The notes beneath the pieces were generated by a model. The model had not been told where the DNA came from. It did not search any database and was given only the letters and a program-made list of their open reading frames with translations. A program made the position numbers and the translations under genes. From assembly GCF_033449965.1 (NCBI RefSeq), contig NZ_CP137761.1, positions 2,170,001-2,234,000 on the forward strand: 64,000 bases of DNA, written 5' to 3'. Positions within the stretch are counted from its first letter, which is position 1; each line of letters starts with the position of its first letter. The stretch is from Bacillus sp. T3 (lineage in GTDB: Bacteria; Bacillota; Bacilli; Bacillales; Cytobacillaceae). Positions 59,533-64,000 of the stretch are shown here, in pieces.

Positions 59533-59552
59533 AAAAGCCTAAATCCTAAAAA
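59533..59552 (-). terminator. Left half of a second terminator split by an IS3-type element
   Basis: AAAAGCCTAAAT (59533-59544) here and ATTTAGGCTTTTTT (61035-61048) beyond the element form a terminator when the element is removed. The loop is CCTAAAAAGG-like. Confidence 0.75.
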
Positions 59553-59650
59553 TGAACTATACCCTGGATAACGGACACTGATAAAAAAGTGCCCCTATCC
59601 GGGGTTTTTTGTGTTTCAATAGATTTAATGAATATGGGCGGAGGATTATC

Positions 59651-60083
59651 ATGAGTAAGAATATTTATAATGAATTCCAAATTAAAGAGCTTGAGAAGAA
59701 TCCTAATGTTGTGAGCGTTTCTGAAAGGTCAATCTCGTATAGTCCTGGAATTTAAGGTAAAAGCAGTTACGGATTACAAAAGTGGAAAAACACCATCACA
59801 AATCTTTATTGAACATGGCTTTGACCTCAACATGATCGGTAAAGATCAACCTAAACGTTGTCTTAGGCGTTGGAGGGATTCGTATAAAAGGTTTGGAGAG
59901 GATGGTTTCCTTACAGAACGCAGAGGCAAAGGGAGTACAGGACGCCCTTCTTCAAAGCATCTTTCCGTGGAAGAGAAATTACGAAAAGCTGAGGCAAGAA
60001 TTAAATTCCTTGAGGCAGAGAATGACTTCCTAAAAAAGCTGGAAGAGTTAGAAAGGCAGGCGCTGAAGAAGAAACGATTTTAA
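59651..60083 (+). pseudogene. IS3-family OrfA, one-base frameshift
   Basis: The first frame MSKNIYNEFQIKELEKNPNV...SISYSP breaks at AGTCCTGGAATTT (59741-59753). The second frame continues EFKVKAVTDYKSGKTPSQIF to KLEELERQALKKKRF. One base less restores S-P-E-F-K-V-K. The C-terminal coiled coil is intact. It would be about 143 residues. Confidence 0.8.
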
Positions 60084-60985
60084 CGGCAGCTGAAAAGTTT
60101 TCTCTAATCGAGAAAACGTTAAGAATACATCAGTTAAAGAAAGCTGTTTCCTTCCTGTGTAAACTGGCAGGTGTAAGCCGTAGTGGCTACTATGATTGGT
60201 TGAAGGCTGCACCTTTACGTGCACAACGTGACGAGCAGGATGAATTGGATATAGAGTTAATCCAAGAAATTTTCATTAGCAAAAAGGAAAAAGTAGGTGC
60301 CCTCCAGATTAAAATGATTATGGAGAATGATTATACAGCCATAATGAATCACAAAAAAATTAGGCGTCTAATGGCAAAATATAATCTTGTAACCAAAGTA
60401 AGGAAGGCCAATCCCTATCGTAAGATGGCCAAGGCAACCCAGGAACATCGAACCTGCCCTAACCTTCTTAACCGAGAATTCAATCAGGAAGAACCAGGGA
60501 AAGTCCTGCTTACTGACATTACTTATCTCTATTTTGGAAAGGGTCAAAAAGCATATTTATCTTGCGTAAAGGATGGAGCTACAAGGGAAATTATTGCGTA
60601 CCACTTGTCCACATCTTTAGAGATGGATATCGTCTATAAGACGTTAAAAAAGTTAAAAGTAGCTGTCAGCAATCATTTTCACCCAGAAGCCATGTTACAT
60701 TCTGACCAAGGTGTCCACTATACGCATCCTCTATTCCAAAGCAAAGTGAAAAAGCTTGGCATAACTCAATCAATGTCCCGAAAGGGAAACTGTTGGGATA
60801 ACGCACCAATGGAAAGCTTCTTTGGACATTTTAAGGATTTAGCAGAGTATAAATCCTTAGATAATTTAAAAGAGGTTAAGAGAGAAGTAGATCGAGTAAT
60901 CGAAGAATATAACCATCACCGTTATCAATGGGGCTTAAATAAAATGACCCTGGTACAATACCTGGGCCACTTATTAGCTGCATAG
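60065..60985 (+). CDS. IS3-family transposase OrfB (DDE)
   Basis: About 306 codons in the -1 frame relative to orfA, opening ETILTAAEKFSLIEKTLRIH over the orfA stop. LTDITYLYF (Asp), LHSDQGVHY (Asp) and NAPMESFFG (Glu) give the DDE triad. Normally made as an OrfAB fusion by -1 slippage near AAGAAGAAA (60066-60074). Confidence 0.88.
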   Translation, partial: EEETILTAAEKFSLIEKTLRIHQLKKAVSFLCKLAGVSRSGYYDWLKAAPLRAQRDEQDELDIELIQEIFISKKEKVGALQIKMIMENDYTAIMNHKKIRRLMAKYNLVTKVRKANPYRKMAKATQEHRTCPNLLNREFNQEEPGKVLLTDITYLYFGKGQKAYLSCVKDGATREIIAYHLSTSLEMDIVYKTLKKLKVAVSNHFHPEAMLHSDQGVHYTHPLFQSKVKKLGITQSMSRKGNCWDNAPMESFFGHFKDLAEYKSLDNLKEVKREVDRVIEEYNHHRYQWGLNKMTLVQYLGHLLAA

Positions 60986-61049
60986 GCGCTTTTTTAAACT
61001 GTCCGTAAACGGGGGCACAGTTCAAAAAAGGAGCATTTAGGCTTTTTTA

Positions 61050-61290
61050 CTTCAAAATCTTTGATGTTTTTCTATTGGTAAATACTTGGACAGCAAGTGT
61101 TAAATTTCGTGGCAACTGCTGGTAAAAAACATGGCAGAGATGGTACATTCTTGTGGCTGTAATCATCCAAAAGACCACAAACAAGCGGTGCATCCTCATA
61201 TATGGCATGGAGGGCGATCGGTTTATCCCATTTCTTTGCCAACTTAATAAAATTCTCCAGCAGTTCAATATAACCACCGTACTCCTGTTA
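61050..61290 (-). pseudogene. TatD-like hydrolase fragment
   Basis: The minus strand reads IELLENFIKLAKKWDKPIALHAIYEDAPLVCGLLDDYS, like the middle of a TatD-type metal-dependent hydrolase (KP-x-x-LH-x). No start, end or other metal-site segments are present. It is a short remnant next to the IS element. Confidence 0.4.
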
Positions 61291-61413
61291 GGTTATTTTC
61301 TTTTCATATTTTAAAAAGTAAGGTAACCCCATCTTGCCTACGGCAATCATATCCGATTGATACTTTTTATAGATATAAATCTTTTAGATATAGGGGAAGA
61401 GGGGCTGATTTCT

Positions 61414-61593
61414 ATGTTATTAGAAGATTTAATACAACGTTTTATAGTAGAAATGAAACGGAATCCATTACATGTTACTGAGTTACATAATTACATTAAA
61501 AAATGTTATATTTTAGGTGAATTATGTATTGTACAGTATAAAAATCTTTTTTCTGAACTAGACAAACGCACCCCTGATTATCTGCTAAATTAA
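61414..61593 (+). CDS. yppF: YppF-like small protein, copy 2
   Basis: 59 residues, nearly the same as the copy at 3773-3952 (substitutions mainly in the middle and the C-terminal LLN). The upstream GGGGAAGAGGGGCTGATTTCT is shared. It has its own start and is intact. Function unknown, as for YppF. A terminator follows at 61664. Confidence 0.75.
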   Translation: MLLEDLIQRFIVEMKRNPLHVTELHNYIKKCYILGELCIVQYKNLFSELDKRTPDYLLN

Positions 61594-61663
61594 ACACTGA
61601 AATATAAATTTTTATGTTTCAAATGGACAAAAATGAAGTCTTAAAGTCAAATATATAAATCAT

Positions 61664-61696
61664 AAAACGGTAGTGGATTATTCCACTGCCGTTTTT
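61664..61696 (+). terminator. Terminator after the second yppF copy
   Basis: AAAACGGTAGTGGA and TCCACTGCCGTTTTT arms. Confidence 0.85.
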
Positions 61697-62079
61697 GTCA
61701 TTTTATAGCAAGCAGAAAAAAATAAGTATCTCCTTAAATTTGAAAAGGGTTCTCTCAATATACGGTTTTTAAAACAAAATATGTAAAAATATATTTTTCT
61801 GAGGAGAGTTATTGGTCGCATAAGCGAACACTTTTCCTTCAATAATGCTTTTATCATTACTTACATAAACACTATCGGGTCTGGCAAATAAGGAGACTAT
61901 TTAAAACATTGATCAAAAAATTGATTTTTTTCAAATGATTGAGCACATTCACAATATCTTAAGATTTTCGTTAACTTTTTCTTAAGAAATATAGAATATG
62001 ATGAAAAGGAACAGAGAAAAGGTATTTTGCCAAAGAATGCGGCCCATTTCCTTGCTCTTTGAGATTAGGAGGGAATTGT
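61697..62079. other. Gene-free stretch before the PAP2 gene
   Basis: AT-rich leader with no supported ORF. No clear promoter was picked. Confidence 0.35.
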
Positions 62080-62757
62080 ATGAAGAAGGAAACGATAAAA
62101 TCATATTTACTGACAGTAAGCTCTCTTATATCCATCCCATTGCTAGGTCTAATTTATGTTTACCTCAATCATCCCGGGCCTAAGGTACATAGTCTTGTCA
62201 CCGATTTAGATCGTCAAATACCATTTATTAAGATATTTGTGATTCCATATCTATTTTGGTATGTTTTTATATTTATTGGTTTCCTATATTTGGCCTATAA
62301 GAATCGAAAATTATTTTTTCAAACATTGTTGCAGTTTAATATTGGTCGTTTGATTTGCTATGGCGTTTATATTGTCTATCAAACTCATGTCCCTCGGCCG
62401 CAGTTAACTGGAGATAATTGGCTAATCAATTTAGTTCATTTTGTTTATCGTTCAGATGAACCGTTTAATTGTTTTCCAAGTATCCATGTTTTGACGTCCT
62501 ATTTGATGATGAAAGCTTATCTGGTTGGTGAGGGCATACCTCGTATTTATAAGGTTTCAGTTACATTGATGTCTGTTTTAATTATCGCTTCCACTCAATT
62601 TATTAAACAGCATGTGCTTTTGGATATCTTAGGAGCGATCGTGGTAGCAGAAGTAATGACGTATTTTATGGCTAAACTAGACAAAGGAATATTTGTCCGA
62701 CACCTTATGCCGTCTATACAGACAAATAGGGTCAGTGGAGTAACGAAATTGGAATAG
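62080..62757 (+). CDS. PAP2-superfamily membrane phosphatase-like protein
   Basis: 225 residues with about six transmembrane helices. The PAP2-type signature is the CFPSIHVLTSYLM segment (motif 2, with the catalytic-type His) and STQFIKQHVLLDILGA (motif 3, His and Asp); the earlier VPRPQLTGDNW segment fits the region before motif 2. Members dephosphorylate lipid or undecaprenyl phosphates, or transfer phosphoinositol-type groups. GGAGGG lies 7 bases before the ATG. Confidence 0.82.
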   Translation: MKKETIKSYLLTVSSLISIPLLGLIYVYLNHPGPKVHSLVTDLDRQIPFIKIFVIPYLFWYVFIFIGFLYLAYKNRKLFFQTLLQFNIGRLICYGVYIVYQTHVPRPQLTGDNWLINLVHFVYRSDEPFNCFPSIHVLTSYLMMKAYLVGEGIPRIYKVSVTLMSVLIIASTQFIKQHVLLDILGAIVVAEVMTYFMAKLDKGIFVRHLMPSIQTNRVSGVTKLE

Positions 62758-62916
62758 AGTAAAGTAGCAGGATAGGGATGAAAGTGCTAATGGAAAGGAT
62801 TGACAAATAAATATAATTTTGATAAATTTATTGATAAAGTTAATAGTTTCTTTGGATTCAATCCAAAGATGGCATCCAAATAAGTTCCTTATTTGGTATA
62901 TAAAATTTTATTTTAT

Positions 62917-62986
62917 AGCCACCTAGTTAAAATAAAGTGTCCCATTTTCGAGGGCCTTTAATTTAACAGGTGGCTTTTATTTTTTT
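62917..62986 (+). promoter_or_regulatory. Leader hairpin and T run before a hypothetical gene
   Basis: AGCCACCTAGTTAAA (62917-62931) pairs with TTTAACAGGTGGCT (62962-62975, one mismatch), followed by TTTATTTTTTT and then the AAAGGAG ribosome binding site of the next gene. An inner CCC/GGG hairpin adds structure. It could be the terminator of upstream transcription or an attenuator. Confidence 0.5.
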
Positions 62987-63001
62987 AAAGGAGCTGGAAA
63001 C

Positions 63002-63372
63002 ATGGGTAATATTGCTAAATTTAATGAAGAAAAAATCTTAAACGAGTATTTTGACTACTTAAAATCTGAAGAGGCAACCATCGTGTACATTACAAAAAAC
63101 TTAGTCAAAGGTATTGATACTAAAAAGAAATGGATTGATGTTATTGACTTTGATTGCTGGGGTTCAATAGGAAAAAAACTGCCTTCAATTATATTGTTGT
63201 GGAATTATTTGATAGAAAGTTAAATCCTGAGTATCCCGAAAATGCCAATTCTCAATTAAAAAAGGCTATAACATGGAGAACTTGCCATAATGATATAGGT
63301 CAGCAAAGATCCAAAGGGATTCGGGGACAAATGTTTGTATTTACATGTCAGTTAATTAAAAAAAAGGGTTAA
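63002..63372 (+). pseudogene. Hypothetical protein, frame broken in an A run
   Basis: The first frame MGNIAKFNEEKILNEYFDYLKSEEATIVYITK...DFDCWGSIGKK continues in the second frame as TAFNYIVVELFDRKLNPEYPEN to LIKKKG. Adding one A to the run at 63172-63178 joins them into about 123 residues. AAAGGAG precedes the ATG. No known domain was recognised. Confidence 0.55.
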
Positions 63373-63630
63373 AACAGAAATAAAATCAAATTATAAAACG
63401 GGAGGTTTGGCTAAAGGTAAAGGACCCAATTCAACGATGACCCGAAAAGTTGAGGTAGAACCTAAATGGGAATACAGAATTACCAGGATGCCGGAAAATC
63501 AATGACAAAAAATTTAAATGGATAAAGAAAAACTATGGACATATATATGACCGTATATTTAACGAAAAACATGTATTAATAAACTGGTTTTTTGAGAATA
63601 GGTAGCAGATCAAATAGAGGGATAAATGTA
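63373..63630. other. Gene-free stretch
   Basis: Broken coding traces (KTGGLAKGKGPNSTMTRKVEVEPKWEYRI) without start or frame continuity. Confidence 0.4.
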
Positions 63631-63631
63631 C

Positions 63632-63659
63632 AAAAAAACGCATGAATTGCGTTTTTTTT
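63632..63659. terminator. Terminator hairpin
   Basis: AAAAAAACGCA and TGCGTTTTTTTT around TGAAT. Symmetrical enough to act in both directions. Confidence 0.8.
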
Positions 63660-63782
63660 GTATTTCTATTGCAATTCTAATTGGAATTTCCAAAGCTTTT
63701 TAGTATTTTCTCGTAATGGGACCGTTTGTGTAGTTGTCTTCATTTTCCTTTTTGTTTAGATTCCTTTGTGGAAGGCGTATAC

Positions 63783-64000
63783 TCACTTACAAAATATATG
63801 TTTCCCGATTTTTTTAATTTGGGGTCTGCCCCAAATCCATTTACTCGTTGCAGTTGCAGGATTAAAATAGTATATCGCTTCACCAGTTGGATCCCAGCCA
63901 TTTATTGCATCCTGCACTGCCTTCTTAGAATTAGCATTTGGGGTAAGCCAAATTTGGCCATCCGCCACGGCCGTAAAAGCCCCAGGTTCAAATATAACCC
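63783..64000 (-). CDS. CwlJ/SleB-type cell wall (spore cortex) hydrolase, C-terminal part
   Basis: The frame runs off the right edge. Visible on the minus strand are IFEPGAFTAVADGQIWLTPN, AVQDAINGWDPTGEAIYYFNPATATSKWIW and the terminal RPQIKKIGKHIFCK, the typical end of the Hydrolase_2 domain of SleB and CwlJ. These enzymes degrade spore cortex peptidoglycan in germination, so the organism should form endospores. Only the last 72 residues are in the window. Confidence 0.85.
   Translation of the reverse strand, partial: VIFEPGAFTAVADGQIWLTPNANSKKAVQDAINGWDPTGEAIYYFNPATATSKWIWGRPQIKKIGKHIFCK

Larger units (their letters stand above)
59553..61024 (+). mobile_element. IS3-family insertion sequence, second element
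   Basis: 1472 bp. Ends TGAACTATACCC (left) and TGAACTGTGCCC (right, read inward), both reaching ACGGACA. Flanks are AAAAA on both sides (59548-59552 and 61025-61029), so a target duplication of three to five A is likely. It encodes OrfA (with one break) and OrfB (DDE triad intact). It is different from the element at 22452 but inserted in the same way, in the loop of a terminator. Confidence 0.88.

Overview
The window reads as chromosomal DNA of a low-GC, endospore-forming Gram-positive bacterium of the family Bacillaceae (Bacillus, Neobacillus or Peribacillus-like). Supporting signs are strong GGAGG-type ribosome binding sites, a CwlJ/SleB-type spore cortex hydrolase at the right edge, YppF-like small proteins, a Bce-type peptide-antibiotic module and a GC-rich palindromic repeat typical of Bacillus. 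The genus is inference.

Left part (1-25 kb) is metabolic and stress-response DNA: a VanZ-family membrane protein, an LCM-type methyltransferase, an FAD/Rieske oxidoreductase, and then an organosulfur cassette at 4-11.2 kb (APC permease, acyl-CoA-dehydrogenase-like enzyme, dimethylsulfone monooxygenase SfnG, a DmoA/NtaA-type monooxygenase and a DszC/SfnB-type enzyme). The cassette carries three copies of a leader element: a core ACYGGTYAACC directly followed by a terminator hairpin. After it come a rifampin ADP-ribosyltransferase, a P-loop kinase, a DUF4230 protein, a HELGH protein, a Pit phosphate transporter, and a BceRSAB-like module (response regulator, sensor kinase, ABC transporter) on the minus strand.

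The middle and right part (25.4-59 kb) is an AT-rich defense island: a decayed nuclease gene, an intact Gabija pair (GajAB), an AbiGi-like protein, IS21 and tyrosine-recombinase remnants, a partial tRNA-Arg (attachment-site candidate), a cytosine-5 methyltransferase with an MspI-like restriction endonuclease, a DUF3427 remnant, a Nudix hydrolase, an unrecognised overlapping gene pair whose second product is a two-HKD phospholipase-D-like protein, an SPFH/SHOCT protein with a zinc-ribbon partner, an XRE-TPR regulator, a Hachiman pair (HamAB) and a broken DEAH helicase. The right edge has a second IS3-type element, a second YppF copy, a PAP2-family protein and the spore hydrolase.

Many genes differ from an intact reading frame by one base. 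Two classes stand out. Seven single-base insertions all lie at CCGG-derived sites (now CCTGG/CCAGG or TTCCGGA), and several single-base changes lie in A or G runs. The window encodes an MspI-like system (MspI cuts CCGG), so the first class may be a modification-associated base-calling artefact, or less likely a real site-specific mutational process. Both complete IS3-family elements are inserted in the loops of Rho-independent terminators.
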